64,000 nucleotides of DNA from Paraperlucidibaca baekdonensis (GCF_003387535.1 NZ_QUNR01000001.1:744001-808000); one strand, 5' to 3'; shown: positions 1 through 10,306, numbered from the stretch's first letter. The notes: a model not told the origin generated them from the sequence alone. A program made the numbers and translations.

Positions 1-125
1 AGGGCTTCTAAACGGCTGGCTACTTTTTAGCCACTGTTTCGCCACAAAACAGCCATGCTTGGCGCTAGCTAAGCCTTCCTCGTTGTGCCAGCCTGAGACT
101 AGGTCGGCCTCGGGGAGGGGCAGTC

Positions 126-1115
126 ATGTGTCGCAAATACCTAGCCGTCGTGCTGCTTGCCCTATGCACGCCACTCATGGCATCAGATTTCTCACCAACT
201 GCTGAGCCGTGTATTGCCCGCGATAATGCTGGCGATTTACTCGGCTGGGCAGACTATCCGCATTGTTTAATCGAGTTGCGCGCGCAATCCAGCGTGCGTT
301 GGTTCGATGAATGGCTCGGCCATCCTGAACTCGATGACAACGCCTCGGTTGCCCTGCGTGCGGTGTCTGAGTTTATTATCGATGACCATGGCGACCTCAC
401 CGCGTCCTTGCGTCTGCGCGCTCAAGTAGCCCTGCCGCGCATCAATAAACGCCTATCGCTGATTCTGGAAGATGAAAGCCGTGAGTCTGGCACGCTGCGC
501 AGCATTCCCAGCGTTAATGAGTCTGCACTAGCCCTGCGCTGGTTGGTGCTAAATCTAGAGCGTATGCGCATTGAGACTGATGCCGGCGTGCGCTCAGGCC
601 CAGACCTGTTTGTGCGCGGGCGCTTTGCCAACTCGGTGGCGCTCAGTGCCGATGATCAGCTGCGCGTTGCGCAAAGCCTACGGTATGGCGCGAAAGAAAG
701 ACTGCGCGCCATCAATACCATTGACTACAGTCATGCCTTGCAAAATGACAGTGTCTTTACGCTGTATCATCAACTCGACTACCAGCAAGACAATCAAGAC
801 GACGGTGCATTTTGGTCGCGTGGCGCGGTGTTCGGTCGCGCGCTGAGCGCCAATAGCAGCGCGGCCATTGGCGCCGCGCAGGAGGGTGTGAGTGATGCAT
901 GGCAGGAGCGTTCGCGCTATGTTTGGCTGCGCTATCGGCAGCAGTTTTTACGGGACTGGCTATTTTATGAAATCGAGCCACGCCTGACGCAGACGCGTGC
1001 CCGCGATTGGGATACGCTACCGTCTTTTACCTTGCGCCTTGAGGTGCACTTTGGCCATCAGCGCCGCGAAAAGCCTGCGCGTGTGGCATTTTTTCCTGAT
1101 CAAGATGAGCGGTAA
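126..1115 (+). CDS. Exported protein of unknown function
   Basis: I do not recognise a family for this 329-residue protein. A hydrophobic N-terminus (about residues 5-19, ending LMAS) looks like a signal peptide, so it is probably periplasmic or outer membrane. The rest has many alternating charged and aromatic stretches, and the C-terminal part (about 200-315) reads like amphipathic beta strands, which would suit a small outer-membrane barrel; this is inference. The start is supported by a purine-rich ribosome binding site (GGGGAGGGG) just upstream. Its TAA stop shares a base with the ATG of the next gene, so the two are translationally coupled. No codon-use break sets it apart from its neighbours. 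Confidence 0.6.
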   Translation: MCRKYLAVVLLALCTPLMASDFSPTAEPCIARDNAGDLLGWADYPHCLIELRAQSSVRWFDEWLGHPELDDNASVALRAVSEFIIDDHGDLTASLRLRAQVALPRINKRLSLILEDESRESGTLRSIPSVNESALALRWLVLNLERMRIETDAGVRSGPDLFVRGRFANSVALSADDQLRVAQSLRYGAKERLRAINTIDYSHALQNDSVFTLYHQLDYQQDNQDDGAFWSRGAVFGRALSANSSAAIGAAQEGVSDAWQERSRYVWLRYRQQFLRDWLFYEIEPRLTQTRARDWDTLPSFTLRLEVHFGHQRREKPARVAFFPDQDER

Positions 1116-2104
1116 TGACAACACTTCCCGCCAAGCAGCCGCATTGGCTAGGTGGCTTCGATGAGCATGTGCGTTGGGGCCTAAATGGCGACAGCGCTTA
1201 TTGGCTGCAACACGACACGGTCATGCACCCACTGCGCCGCCACGCTCAGCGGCGTGTGGCCATGGCGCTATTTTCCCGCCACGATGGCCCGCGTTTGCAC
1301 ACATTGCACGATGAGTATGCCTTAGGCGCTGCCGATTTAGCGCGCTGGCGTGAGCGCGGCGACTGGGCGGCAGTCGAGCATACGTGGCCGTCGGGCAGCT
1401 TCTTAAGCGAGCGTGATGGCCTGCTGCGCGCGCGCTTTTTCGGCGCCAATGGCCAGGCCCAAATCAGCAGTCAAGCGCTGTCATTGCCCGAGCATCGCGT
1501 CACCTTGCGCAGTCCATTGGGCGCGCTCAAGGCTCAACCACATTGCCGCGATGGCCTCTGGCAGTTCACTCCGCCCGCGCGCCTCGGCCAAGCAGCGATG
1601 ACACTCGACGGTCGCAGCGACGGCGGCCAATGGCAGTGCTATAGCCGCCTCGCCGCCATGGGCAGCGCCCAGCTACAGTGCGTGAGTTTTGCTGGCCAAA
1701 CCAAGGCCAATGTGCTGGCCATGGGGCAGTGGCTGGCGCCGGCGCTGGGTCGTCGCGCGCCGTTGACCATTGCGCAGGCACAAGTCAGTGTCGGCGGCCG
1801 ACAGTATTGCTTCGATCGCTGGCTGCCCAATGCCACTACCGATGCGCCGGAGTTTGGTGATTACCGCTGGCTGGCGACGCTCGTCAACGATGAGTTTCGC
1901 CTGCACATTCATGCCGATGGCGGCAATCCGCGCATCACGCCGTGGTTGGCTCTGCCCGACACGCGCAATCGCTGGCTGGCGCGGACCTTGCGCGTCACCC
2001 CCTTTGCCAGTTTGCGGTTGCGCATTTATCCGCGCGGTAGCGATCAGGCGTATATTGATCTGCGTAGCGAAAACTGCTTATTGCAGACCGTGCTGCCGGA
2101 CTAA
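1115..2104 (+). CDS. Conserved-looking protein of unknown function
   Basis: This 329-residue protein has no recognisable signal peptide or membrane segment, so it is probably cytoplasmic. It is rich in Trp and Arg and reads as mostly beta structure. The pattern, a strand-rich N-terminal half and a C-terminal half with repeated short hydrophobic strands, loosely recalls lipocalin-like (AttH/CrtC-type) folds, but I cannot support that assignment. It starts at the ATG overlapping the stop of the upstream exported protein and ends just before a hairpin terminator shared with the convergent malic enzyme gene. The pair therefore forms its own short unit. Confidence 0.55.
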   Translation: MTTLPAKQPHWLGGFDEHVRWGLNGDSAYWLQHDTVMHPLRRHAQRRVAMALFSRHDGPRLHTLHDEYALGAADLARWRERGDWAAVEHTWPSGSFLSERDGLLRARFFGANGQAQISSQALSLPEHRVTLRSPLGALKAQPHCRDGLWQFTPPARLGQAAMTLDGRSDGGQWQCYSRLAAMGSAQLQCVSFAGQTKANVLAMGQWLAPALGRRAPLTIAQAQVSVGGRQYCFDRWLPNATTDAPEFGDYRWLATLVNDEFRLHIHADGGNPRITPWLALPDTRNRWLARTLRVTPFASLRLRIYPRGSDQAYIDLRSENCLLQTVLPD

Positions 2105-2116
2105 ATCAATGGGCAT

Positions 2117-2152
2117 AAAAAAGGCCCGGCAGTTGCCTGCCGAGCCCTTTTT
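2117..2152. terminator. Bidirectional intrinsic terminator
   Basis: A ten-base stem with one mismatch (GGCCCGGCAG / CTGCCGAGCC, loop TTGC) is flanked by an A run on the left and a T run on the right. It lies between the convergent unknown gene and maeB and would serve both strands. Confidence 0.8.
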
Positions 2153-2166
2153 CATGTGCGCTGCCC

Positions 2167-4431
2167 TTACGAGTGCGCAATAGCCTCGGCAACGGTCACG
2201 GCAGTCATATTGACGATACGGCGTACCGTCGCCGTGGGCGTGAGGATGTGCACGGGGCGTTTGGCGCCGAGCAGAATCGGGCCAATCGTCACGCCATTGC
2301 CGCTGGATGTTTTCAGCAGGTTAAAGGCGATATTGGCGGCATCTAAGTTCGGCATGATGAGCAGGTTGGCGGGGCCTTTCAGGCGCGCATTCGGGAACAC
2401 TTTATTACGAACGTGCTCATTGAGTGCGGCGTCACCATGCATCTCGCCATCGACTTCCAGATCTGGAGCCTGCGCTTGCAGCAAGGCAAACGTCTCGCGC
2501 ATTTTACGCGCGCTGGGGTTGTCATCGGTGCCAAAATTCGAGTGCGACAGTAGCGCCACTTTCGGTGTTAGGCCGAAGTTACGCACCACTTCCGCGGCTT
2601 TCAGTGTGATGTCGGCGAGCTGTTCAGCGGTGGGGTCTGGGTTCACATACGTATCGGTGATGAACAAGGTCATGTCTTGCAGCATCAGCACGTTTAAGGC
2701 GGCATAGTTTTGTGTGTCATGCGACAGGCCAACGACACGGCTGACATAGCGCAAATGCAAATCGTAGTTGGCGAAGGTGCCGCAGATCATGCCGTCGACA
2801 TCGCCAAAATGCACGAGCATGGAGCCGATGAGCGTGGTGCGACGACGGACTTCGCGCATGGCCAGCTCTTGGCCAATACCGCGACGCTCCATCAGCGATA
2901 AGTAGTGCTTCCAGAACTCTTCGTAGCGCGCAATATTGTCTTGGTCGACGATTTCAACATCGTGTCCGGGACGAATACGCAGGCCTAGGCTCTTGATTTG
3001 TTCATTGATATCGCTGGTGCGGCCAATCAGCACGGGGAAGGCAATGCCTTCATCGACGGCGATTTGAGCGGCGCGCAGCACGCGTGGATCTTCACCTTCG
3101 CAATAGGCAATGCGCTTTGGCGCGGCTTTGGCGGCGGCAAACACGGGCTTCATCAGGAAGGCCGAGTTGTAGACAAATTCGGACAGGCGCTGACGATAGG
3201 CAGGGAAGTCGGTGATTGGGCGCGTGGCAATGCCGGAGTCCATCGCGGCCTGCGCAACGGCTGGCGCAATCGCCATAATCAAGCGTGGGTCGAGTGGGCC
3301 GGGGATCAGGTATTCGCGGCCGAAGCTGCTCGGTGACCCGCTATAGGCCGCCGCGTCTGATGACTCCACGTGTGCCATTTTTGCGATGGCATAGACACAT
3401 GCGATCTTCATTTCTTCATTGACCGTGGTGGCACCGGAGTCGAGCGCACCGCGGAAAATATACGGGAAGCACAGGGCGTTGTTGACCTGGTTCGGGTAGT
3501 CCGAGCGGCCCGTGGCAATGATGGCGTCTGGGCGCACGGCTTTCGCCAGCTCGGGGAGAATTTCCGGCGTGGGGTTGGCGAGCGCGAAGATGATCGGGTC
3601 ATCGGCCATGGCCTTGACCATGTCTTGCGAAACGATGCCGGCAGTGGACAAGCCGAGGAACATGTCGGCACCGGGAAATAGGTCGGCCAATGTGCGTGCG
3701 TCGGTGTCTTGCGCGTAGAGCTGCTTGCTGGCGTCGAGATTGTCACGGCCGCTGTGAATCACACCTTTGGAGTCGGTGACAAAAATGTTGCTGCGCGTAG
3801 CGCCGAGCGACACCAAGAGATTCAGGCAAGAAATCGCCGCCGCACCGGCACCGGAGCAGATGATTTTGATGTCTTCGATTTTTTTCTTCGACAACAGCAG
3901 TGCGTTTAATAAGCCCGCGCCGACAATTATTGAGGTGCCGTGTTGGTCATCATGGAAGACCGGAATTTTGCAGCGCTCGCGGAGTTTTTTCTCCACATAA
4001 AAGCATTCGGGCGCTTTGATGTCTTCGAGGTTGATCCCGCCAAAGGTTGGCTCCAGCGCAGCAATAATATCGACAAGTTTTTCTGGATCGCGCTCATTGA
4101 TCTCGATGTCGAAGACATCGATGCCGGCGAACTTTTTAAACAGCACGCCTTTGCCTTCCATGACCGGCTTGGAGGCCAGTGGGCCAATATCGCCAAGACC
4201 GAGCACGGCAGTACCGTTGGTAATCACGGCCACTAAGTTGCCGCGCGCGGTGTAGCGTGAGGCGGTGGAGGGGTCGCGTTGGATTTCTTCACATGGCGCG
4301 GCGACACCGGGCGAGTAAGCCAGTGCCAAATCGCGTTGATTGACTAGCTGCTTGCTGGGTGTGACGTTGATTTTGCCGGGCTGGGGAAATTCGTGATAAT
4401 CCAGAGCCGCTTTACGCAGTGCCTCATCCAT
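2167..4431 (-). CDS. maeB: NADP-dependent malic enzyme (MaeB type)
   Basis: Oxidative decarboxylation of malate to pyruvate with NADPH formation. Domains in order: malic enzyme N-terminal domain (about 1-160, with the Tyr-containing [11 protein letters not shown] and [10 protein letters not shown] motifs), NAD(P)-binding domain (about 160-400), and a phosphotransacetylase-like C-terminal domain (about 430-754) that is regulatory in this family. The total of 754 residues matches MaeB (about 760) rather than the short SfcA/MaeA enzymes. I chose the ATG giving [10 protein letters not shown]; the longer reading frame adds 18 residues that do not look like the family. The gene follows purD by 74 bases, but its own extended -10 element suggests independent transcription. 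Confidence 0.93.
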   Translation of the reverse strand: MDEALRKAALDYHEFPQPGKINVTPSKQLVNQRDLALAYSPGVAAPCEEIQRDPSTASRYTARGNLVAVITNGTAVLGLGDIGPLASKPVMEGKGVLFKKFAGIDVFDIEINERDPEKLVDIIAALEPTFGGINLEDIKAPECFYVEKKLRERCKIPVFHDDQHGTSIIVGAGLLNALLLSKKKIEDIKIICSGAGAAAISCLNLLVSLGATRSNIFVTDSKGVIHSGRDNLDASKQLYAQDTDARTLADLFPGADMFLGLSTAGIVSQDMVKAMADDPIIFALANPTPEILPELAKAVRPDAIIATGRSDYPNQVNNALCFPYIFRGALDSGATTVNEEMKIACVYAIAKMAHVESSDAAAYSGSPSSFGREYLIPGPLDPRLIMAIAPAVAQAAMDSGIATRPITDFPAYRQRLSEFVYNSAFLMKPVFAAAKAAPKRIAYCEGEDPRVLRAAQIAVDEGIAFPVLIGRTSDINEQIKSLGLRIRPGHDVEIVDQDNIARYEEFWKHYLSLMERRGIGQELAMREVRRRTTLIGSMLVHFGDVDGMICGTFANYDLHLRYVSRVVGLSHDTQNYAALNVLMLQDMTLFITDTYVNPDPTAEQLADITLKAAEVVRNFGLTPKVALLSHSNFGTDDNPSARKMRETFALLQAQAPDLEVDGEMHGDAALNEHVRNKVFPNARLKGPANLLIMPNLDAANIAFNLLKTSSGNGVTIGPILLGAKRPVHILTPTATVRRIVNMTAVTVAEAIAHS

Positions 4432-4470
4432 AGTGATACTCGCTTGTGCCGTGCCTAGTAATAGCGCGCG

Positions 4471-4479
4471 ATTATAGCA
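4471..4479 (-). promoter_or_regulatory. Extended -10 promoter for maeB
   Basis: Read on the minus strand, this is TGC followed by a perfect TATAAT. There is no good -35 hexamer at 16-18 bases upstream, as is usual for extended -10 promoters. The predicted start of transcription is about 33 bases before the maeB ATG. Confidence 0.55.
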
Positions 4480-4505
4480 CCGCAAAAGCGAGATCGTGTG
4501 CGCGT

Positions 4506-5807
4506 TTAGTCGCTTGTGCGTGACCCTTCAGTCTCGCGCGCAATGGCTCGGTAGCCAATATCGTGGCGATGAATTTCGCCGGCCCACTGGATTTTTGCCA
4601 CCTCTGCATAGGCCGCTTGCTGCGCCGCTTTCACGGTCTCGCCAAGGCCCGTGGCGCAAAGCACGCGACCGCCGCTGGTGCAAATCTGATCATTGATGAG
4701 TTTGGTGCCGGCCTGGAAGACTTTCGCACCAGCAGCCTCTTGGCCTAGGCCTTCGATAGCATCGCCGGTCCGAATGTCGCCGGGATAGCCGGCAGCGGCC
4801 ATTACCACGCCGAGCGCGGCCCGCGAATCCCACTGCGCTGTCGTGCTGGCCAGCTTGCCATCGAGACCGGCTTCAATGAGCTCAAGCAATGAGCTTTGCA
4901 GGCGCATCATGATGGGCTGGGTTTCGGGGTCGCCAAAGCGGCAATTAAACTCGATGACTTTTGGCGTGCCATCGGCATCGATCATCAGGCCGGCATAGAG
5001 AAAGCCGGTGTAGTCGTGACCTTCGGCTTTCATGCCCGCGACAGTCGGCTCGATGACGTCGCGCATGACGCGGGCATGCACCTCGGGCGTGACCACGGGC
5101 GCTGGCGAGTAGGCGCCCATGCCGCCGGTGTTGGGGCCCGTGTCGCCATCGCCAATGCGCTTATGGTCTTGGCTGGTGGCCATGGCCAGGGCATGGTTGC
5201 CATCGACCATGACAATAAACGAGGCCTCTTCGCCGTCGAGGAACTCTTCCACGACCACGCGCGAGCCGGCGCTGCCGAATTTATTGCCGGCGAGCATGTC
5301 GGTGATGGCATCTTCGGCCTCGGCTAAGGTCATCGCGACAATGACGCCTTTGCCGGCCGCCAAGCCATCGGCCTTGATGACAATGGGCGCACCCTTTTCG
5401 CGAACATAGGCGAGTGCGGCATCGGTCTCGGTGAAGACTTGGTAAAACGCGGTGGGGATGTCGTGGCGCGCTAAAAAGTCTTTGGCAAAGGCTTTCGAGC
5501 CTTCGAGCTGGGCCGCGTGTTGGGTTGGCCCCCAAATGCGTAAGCCGGCACCACGAAAGGCATCGACCACGCCATTGACCAACGGAGCTTCGGGGCCAAC
5601 CACGGTCAGCGCAATGTCACTGCGCTGCGCGAAGGCCAGCAGCGCGGCGTTGTCGAGAATATCTAACGCGACATTTTCACACTTAGGCTCGGTTGCTGTG
5701 CCGGCGTTGCCCGGGGCGACAAACACGGTGTTGACGCGGGCATCTTGGGCCAGTTTCCACGCCAACGCGTGCTCACGACCACCGGAGCCTAAGAGTAAAA
5801 TATTCAT
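4506..5807 (-). CDS. purD: Phosphoribosylamine--glycine ligase
   Basis: Second step of de novo purine synthesis: joins glycine to phosphoribosylamine using ATP, giving GAR. The 433 residues match the usual length. The N-terminal domain starts MNILLLGSGGREHALAWKL, the ATP-grasp domain carries KADGLAAGKGVIVA (about 145-158), and the metal/ATP-binding signature IEFNCRFGDPETQ is near residue 290. It lies 16 bases downstream of purH on the same strand, so the two are very likely co-transcribed, as in many gammaproteobacteria. Confidence 0.97.
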   Translation of the reverse strand: MNILLLGSGGREHALAWKLAQDARVNTVFVAPGNAGTATEPKCENVALDILDNAALLAFAQRSDIALTVVGPEAPLVNGVVDAFRGAGLRIWGPTQHAAQLEGSKAFAKDFLARHDIPTAFYQVFTETDAALAYVREKGAPIVIKADGLAAGKGVIVAMTLAEAEDAITDMLAGNKFGSAGSRVVVEEFLDGEEASFIVMVDGNHALAMATSQDHKRIGDGDTGPNTGGMGAYSPAPVVTPEVHARVMRDVIEPTVAGMKAEGHDYTGFLYAGLMIDADGTPKVIEFNCRFGDPETQPIMMRLQSSLLELIEAGLDGKLASTTAQWDSRAALGVVMAAAGYPGDIRTGDAIEGLGQEAAGAKVFQAGTKLINDQICTSGGRVLCATGLGETVKAAQQAAYAEVAKIQWAGEIHRHDIGYRAIARETEGSRTSD

Positions 5808-5823
5808 CGCAAAACTCGCTTAA

Positions 5824-7425
5824 TTAGTGACGGAAATGACGCATGCCGGTGAAGACCATGGCGATACCCGCTTCATCGGCGGCAGCAATGGTCTCGGCGT
5901 CGCGCATGGAGCCGCCGGGCTGAATGATGGCGACAATGCCAGCTTTGGCGGCGTTATCGATGCCATCGCGGAACGGGAAAAAGGCGTCGGAGGCCATCAC
6001 CGCGCCGGGCACGGGCAGGCCGGCATGTTCGGCCTTAATGGCGGCGATGCGCGCGGAGTTGACGCGGCTCATCTGTCCAGCACCAATGCCGATGGTCTGA
6101 CGGTTTTTCGCATAAACAATGGCATTGGACTTTACGTATTTGGCGACTTTCCAAGCAAAAATGAGATCATGAATTTCGGCCTCAGTTGGCGCGCGTTGGC
6201 TGACGATTTTCAGGTCATCGCTGCCGATCATGCCCATGTCTTGATCTTGCACGAGCAAGCCGCCATTGACGCGCTTAAAGTCCCACTGGCTGGCGCGAGC
6301 ATCAATGGCAGGCAGTTCGCCGCAGGCCATCACGCGCACATTTTGCTTAGTGGCAGTCACCGCCAAAGCCTCTGGCGTGATGCTCGGCGCAATAATCACT
6401 TCAACAAATTGACGCGAAACAATGGCCTGGGCAGTGGCGGCATCGAGCTCACGGTTAAAGGCAATGATGCCGCCGAATGCCGATTCGGTATCGGTGGCGT
6501 AGGCGAGCTCGTAGGCTGCCAAAATGCCATCAGTTGAGACTGAGACGCCGCAAGGATTGGCGTGTTTGACAATGACGCACGCCGGTTTCGCGAAGCTTTT
6601 CACGCACTCCAGCGCGGCGTCGGTGTCGGCGATATTATTGTACGACAGCTCTTTGCCTTGCAGCTGAGTGGCGCTGGCCACGCTCGCTTCGCGGCTGCTC
6701 GATTCGACATAAAAGGCCGCGCGCTGATGCGGGTTTTCGCCGTAACGCAGCTCTTGAGCTTTAACAAACTGACTATTGAACGTGCGCGGGAAGGTGTCGC
6801 GCGCGCTCAAATCGGCTGGCTTTTCACCCACTAATGCACCTAAGTAATTAGCGATCATGCCGTCGTAGCCGGCGGTGTGTTCAAAGGCTTTCACGGCTAG
6901 GTCAAAGCGCGTGGCGTGTGACAGGCCGCCATCGGTTTGGATCTCGGCGAGCACGCGATCGTAGTCAACTGTGTTGACAACAATGCCGACGTGGGCGTGA
7001 TTTTTTGCCGCCGAGCGCACCATGGTGGGGCCGCCAATATCGATATTTTCGATGGCATCGGGCAGCGTGCAGTCAGGCTTGGCCACGGTCGCTGCAAACG
7101 GGTAAAGATTGACCACCACGAGGTCGATGCCGCCAATGGCGTGCTCGCTCATCACTGCGTCGTCTTGGCCGCGACGGGCCAAAATGCCGCCATGAATTTT
7201 CGGATGCAATGTTTTTACGCGACCATCCATCATCTCGGGAAAGCCGGTGTAGTCCGAGACCTCGGTGACGGCAATGCCTTCGCGACGCAGCAGCTGATAC
7301 GTGCCGCCGGTCGACAACAAGGCCACGCCAGCCTCAGCCAGGCCGCGGGCAAACGGCACCAGGCCAGATTTATCGGATACGCTTAATAAGGCGCGCTGCA
7401 CGCGATGGGTCGTGGATTGGCTCAT
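5824..7425 (-). CDS. purH: Bifunctional AICAR transformylase / IMP cyclohydrolase
   Basis: Catalyses the last two steps to IMP. The N-terminal MGS-like cyclohydrolase domain (about 1-155) carries [15 protein letters not shown] and [13 protein letters not shown]. The C-terminal transformylase domain carries the catalytic KHANPCG motif near residue 287 and ends [11 protein letters not shown] as in the family. The length of 533 residues is normal. It is first of a purH-purD pair and lies after the fis terminator, so it should have its own promoter in the 65-base gap; I did not find a convincing -35/-10 pair there. Confidence 0.97.
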   Translation of the reverse strand: MSQSTTHRVQRALLSVSDKSGLVPFARGLAEAGVALLSTGGTYQLLRREGIAVTEVSDYTGFPEMMDGRVKTLHPKIHGGILARRGQDDAVMSEHAIGGIDLVVVNLYPFAATVAKPDCTLPDAIENIDIGGPTMVRSAAKNHAHVGIVVNTVDYDRVLAEIQTDGGLSHATRFDLAVKAFEHTAGYDGMIANYLGALVGEKPADLSARDTFPRTFNSQFVKAQELRYGENPHQRAAFYVESSSREASVASATQLQGKELSYNNIADTDAALECVKSFAKPACVIVKHANPCGVSVSTDGILAAYELAYATDTESAFGGIIAFNRELDAATAQAIVSRQFVEVIIAPSITPEALAVTATKQNVRVMACGELPAIDARASQWDFKRVNGGLLVQDQDMGMIGSDDLKIVSQRAPTEAEIHDLIFAWKVAKYVKSNAIVYAKNRQTIGIGAGQMSRVNSARIAAIKAEHAGLPVPGAVMASDAFFPFRDGIDNAAKAGIVAIIQPGGSMRDAETIAAADEAGIAMVFTGMRHFRH

Positions 7426-7457
7426 AAAAACAGGCTCTTAAGACAAATGGTGAGGCA

Positions 7458-7483
7458 TAAAAAAGCCACGGACAGGCCGTGGC
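7458..7483 (-). terminator. Intrinsic terminator after fis
   Basis: A perfect seven-base stem (GCCACGG / CCGTGGC, five-base loop) is followed, on the minus strand, by six T. It ends the prmA-DUF3426-dusB-fis unit just before purH. Confidence 0.85.
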
Positions 7484-7490
7484 GTGGGGC

Positions 7491-7772
7491 TTAGTTCATT
7501 AAGCCGTGTTGCTTGAGCTTTTTACGCAGCGTGCCGCGGTTTAAGCCGAGGATTTCCGAGGCGCGGGTTTGGTTGCCGCGGGTGTATTCGAGCACCACTT
7601 CTAAGAGCGGGGTTTCGACTTCGGCCAAGACCATTTCATAGACGTCGCTGGCGCGCTCACCGTCGAGATGGGCGAAGTAGTTACGCATGGCCAGCTCAAC
7701 GTGATCGCGCAACGTTTGGTTTGGGCGGGTGCTGGTGCTGGTTAACGGTTTTTTAATGACAGACATGTCCAT
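7491..7772 (-). CDS. fis: DNA-binding protein Fis
   Basis: Small nucleoid protein that bends DNA and activates rRNA and other growth-related promoters. The 93 residues are close to E. coli Fis (98). The C-terminal helix-turn-helix is clear ([20 protein letters not shown], about 68-87), and the central helices ([20 protein letters not shown]) are family-typical. It lies 29 bases downstream of dusB, the same dusB-fis arrangement as in enterics and pseudomonads. A GAGAG ribosome binding site fits the first ATG; a second ATG two codons on is possible. Confidence 0.96.
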   Translation of the reverse strand: MDMSVIKKPLTSTSTRPNQTLRDHVELAMRNYFAHLDGERASDVYEMVLAEVETPLLEVVLEYTRGNQTRASEILGLNRGTLRKKLKQHGLMN

Positions 7773-7801
7773 GCAAAACTCTCACAAGTGGCAAATGCAC
7801 A

Positions 7802-8815
7802 TTAGGCCGCACAACCCGAGCTGGGCTGCGTGCGCAAGTGCGAAAAAAATTCACTGACCAAGCGTCGCTGCTGGTCGGCATCCGTTAGGGCATTAAATGG
7901 TCGGCTCAAGGCGCGACCGTTGGGCATATGCTCGGCGTACCAAGACATGTGTTTGCGTGCAAAGCGCACGCCGAGACCCGGCCCATAAAACTCATGCAGG
8001 CTATCCAGATGGTGCAACACAATAGCTTCCCGCTCCGCCCACGGGATGGGCGGCAGTTGCTGACCTGTGCTGAGGTAGTGCTGGATCTCGCGAAATAACC
8101 ACGGGCGCCCATGAGCGCCTCGGCCGATCATTATACCATCGCATCCGGTGTGCTCAAAGACGAAGCGCGCCTTTTCTGGCGTGCAGATGTCGCCATTAGC
8201 CAAAATAGGTAGGCTCACGGCGGCTTTTATCTCGGCAATGGTGTCGTATTCGGCATCGCCTAGGTATTTGTCTTCGCGGGTGCGGCCATGCACCGAGAGC
8301 AGGGCGATGCCAGCCTCTTCGGCGATGCGCGCGATGCTCACGCCATTGCGGGCGTTGCGCGCCCAGCCGGTACGAATTTTCAGGGTCACCGGCACATCCA
8401 CCGCGGCGACCACGGCCTGCAAAATCTCAGCAACCAAGGGCTCATCTTGCATGAGCGCGGAGCCGGCGAGTCGATTGCAGACTTTCTTGGCGGGGCAGCC
8501 CATATTGATGTCAATGATTTGCGCGCCATTAGCGACATTGAGCGCAGCGGCCTCGGCCATCATGGCGGGATCATAGCCCACGATTTGCACAGTAATGGGG
8601 CCGGGCTCGCCGGTGTGGTCGAGGCGAAATCGTGACTTTTGCGAGTCCCATAGGCGCGATTCGGAGGTGACCATTTCCGAGACCACATGGCCGGCGCCTT
8701 GCGCGCGGCAGAGCTGGCGAAAGGGGCGATCGGTAACGCCGGCCATGGGCGCTAAGGCCAATGGCACATCGAGGCGATAGGGGCCAATCTGCAGGGGGCG
8801 TAAAAAGTCCGTCAT
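7802..8815 (-). CDS. dusB: tRNA-dihydrouridine synthase B
   Basis: FMN-dependent reduction of uridine to dihydrouridine in the tRNA D-loop. The TIM-barrel begins with ALAPMAGVTDRPFRQLC (about 20-36). The catalytic Cys is in NMGCPAKKVCNRLAGSAL (about 103-120), and the FMN phosphate-binding region is GIMIGRGAHGRPWLF (about 225). At 337 residues it is near the usual 321. Its ATG overlaps the stop of the DUF3426 gene by four bases, and fis follows, so it is the third gene of a four-gene unit. Confidence 0.95.
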   Translation of the reverse strand: MTDFLRPLQIGPYRLDVPLALAPMAGVTDRPFRQLCRAQGAGHVVSEMVTSESRLWDSQKSRFRLDHTGEPGPITVQIVGYDPAMMAEAAALNVANGAQIIDINMGCPAKKVCNRLAGSALMQDEPLVAEILQAVVAAVDVPVTLKIRTGWARNARNGVSIARIAEEAGIALLSVHGRTREDKYLGDAEYDTIAEIKAAVSLPILANGDICTPEKARFVFEHTGCDGIMIGRGAHGRPWLFREIQHYLSTGQQLPPIPWAEREAIVLHHLDSLHEFYGPGLGVRFARKHMSWYAEHMPNGRALSRPFNALTDADQQRRLVSEFFSHLRTQPSSGCAA

Positions 8816-9405
8816 GGCAGCACTTTTAGTTCGGCCTGCTCAAATGCCGGATAGCGACCATCGGGGCCGGGCTCGAGCGCCACGGAGACGCGAATGCGCA
8901 CAGGCTGGCCATAGGCAATTAATGCCGTTGGCGCAAAGCGCGGCGGTAGGCCGGCGGGCAAGTAGTCGCTGGCTTGGACATTGCGGCGACCAACGAGGCT
9001 ATTTTGCCAGTCGCGTAAGTTGACTTGCAGCGTGGGCCACGGTTGCAAAATGCGGGCGCGATTATTGAGCACGGCATCGAGATGCCAAATGGTGGTGCTG
9101 CCAGGCTCGGCGCTCAAGTTGAGGCCGGTGACTTCCCAAGCATTAGTCAGTACGGGGCGTATGAGGCGGTAGCCGACACGGTCCAAGGCTGGGCTCAGCA
9201 CGCTACGCACCAGCGGTTGTTGCAGCCAAAAGTTTTGGCTCAGCCAAGCGCCTTCAACAATGATGGTTAGCGCGGCCAACAACGCCAGCACGAGCCATGG
9301 CCATTGGCGGGTGTGCGCGGGCAAGGCCTCCAGCTCCACCGGCACATCAACGCGGTAGAGGTCGGCAATGGGGTTGCTGCGCGCGTTGTCGCGTGGCTCG
9401 CTCAT
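8812..9405 (-). CDS. DUF3426 membrane-anchored protein
   Basis: A 197-residue protein of unknown function with one membrane helix (about 35-57, WPWLVLALLAALTIIVEGAWL) and a C-terminal extracytoplasmic domain of the DUF3426 type (conserved W-L-A-x-hLxNR pattern, PWPTLQVNLRD). Many homologues carry an N-terminal MJ0042 zinc finger; here it is absent, so this is the short form. I chose the ATG one base after the prmA stop (MSEPRDN); the longer frame runs into prmA. Same position between prmA and dusB as in Pseudomonas. Confidence 0.75.
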   Translation of the reverse strand: MSEPRDNARSNPIADLYRVDVPVELEALPAHTRQWPWLVLALLAALTIIVEGAWLSQNFWLQQPLVRSVLSPALDRVGYRLIRPVLTNAWEVTGLNLSAEPGSTTIWHLDAVLNNRARILQPWPTLQVNLRDWQNSLVGRRNVQASDYLPAGLPPRFAPTALIAYGQPVRIRVSVALEPGPDGRYPAFEQAELKVLP

Positions 9406-9406
9406 G

Positions 9407-10306
9407 TTATGCCTCGTGCTTGCGGCCTGAGAGTCGGCACCAGTCTTCATCGCGGGTGGCAAGGCCATCCATGGTAAACCATTGCTCATAAATTGAGCGT
9501 AGTTCATCGGTTTGTGAGCGGATGATGCCCGATAAGGCGATCTCACCGCCGGGCTTGCAATAGCCGGCGAGCAGCGGCGCGAGCTGGCCTAGGGGGCCGG
9601 CGAGGATGTTGGCAACCACCACATCAGCACCTTCGCCGCCATTGAAATCGGCAGGCATATCATCGGGCATAAACACGCGCAGGCGGTCCGCCACGCCGTT
9701 GCGCTCGGCATTGCTCTGCGTGGCGGTCAGCGCTTGCGGATCGAGGTCGACACACCAAGCCTCGCGCGCGCCGAGCAGCAGGGCCGCGACGGCCAAAATG
9801 CCGGAGCCGCAGCCATAATCGACCACGACTTTATCGCTGAGATCGAGGCTATCGAGCCACTCCATGCACAGTGCCGTGGTTTGGTGCGTGCCGGTGCCAA
9901 AGGCCAAGCCTGGATCAAGCAGCAGGTTGATGGCATCGGGGCGGGGCGGCGGTGTCCAGCTCGGCACCACCCACAGGCGCTCGCCAAAGCACATGGGGTG
10001 GTAGTTATCCATCCACGCGCGCTCCCAGTCTTTGTCTTCTAAGACCTCGATGCGGTGCTCGGGCAGGGCATGGCCAAGTTGGCGCTCAAGAAACTCCACC
10101 ACGGCATCCATCTCGGAGTCGACGACAAACAACCCAGTGATTTTCGTGGCATCCCATAAGGGTTGCGCGCCGGGCGGTGGTTCGAGCAGCGGTTGATCGC
10201 CGGCATCTTGCATGAGCACGGCACTGGCGCCAGCGAGTTCGAGGAGCTCATCGAGTTGGTCAACAGCCGCTTTCGTTGTGCTGATGGTCAGTTGCAGCCA
10301 AGACAT
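9407..10306 (-). CDS. prmA: Ribosomal protein L11 methyltransferase
   Basis: SAM-dependent trimethylation of lysines and the N-terminus of ribosomal protein L11. The 299 residues comprise an N-terminal L11-binding domain (MSWLQLTI...) and a C-terminal Rossmann methyltransferase domain with FGTGTHQTT, the SAM motif VVDYGCGSGILAVAALLLGA (about 163-182) and VVANILAGPL near 230. The start at MSWLQL is fixed by GGAG six bases upstream; the ATG four codons earlier overlaps that site. It heads the prmA-DUF3426-dusB-fis unit, after the accC terminator. Confidence 0.96.
   Translation of the reverse strand: MSWLQLTISTTKAAVDQLDELLELAGASAVLMQDAGDQPLLEPPPGAQPLWDATKITGLFVVDSEMDAVVEFLERQLGHALPEHRIEVLEDKDWERAWMDNYHPMCFGERLWVVPSWTPPPRPDAINLLLDPGLAFGTGTHQTTALCMEWLDSLDLSDKVVVDYGCGSGILAVAALLLGAREAWCVDLDPQALTATQSNAERNGVADRLRVFMPDDMPADFNGGEGADVVVANILAGPLGQLAPLLAGYCKPGGEIALSGIIRSQTDELRSIYEQWFTMDGLATRDEDWCRLSGRKHEA

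Noticed and set aside
1-125. Possible small RNA or tRNA in the first 125 bases
   Set aside because: Only weak, imperfect pairings are visible and no cloverleaf can be drawn; the region is cut by the window edge.
2156-2707. A 183-codon plus-strand open frame opposite the 3' end of maeB
   Set aside because: It begins in the terminator region and is antisense to the phosphotransacetylase-like domain; no family resemblance.
5827-6537. A 236-codon plus-strand open frame inside purH
   Set aside because: It mirrors the conserved purH coding frame and shows a Gly/His-rich shadow composition.
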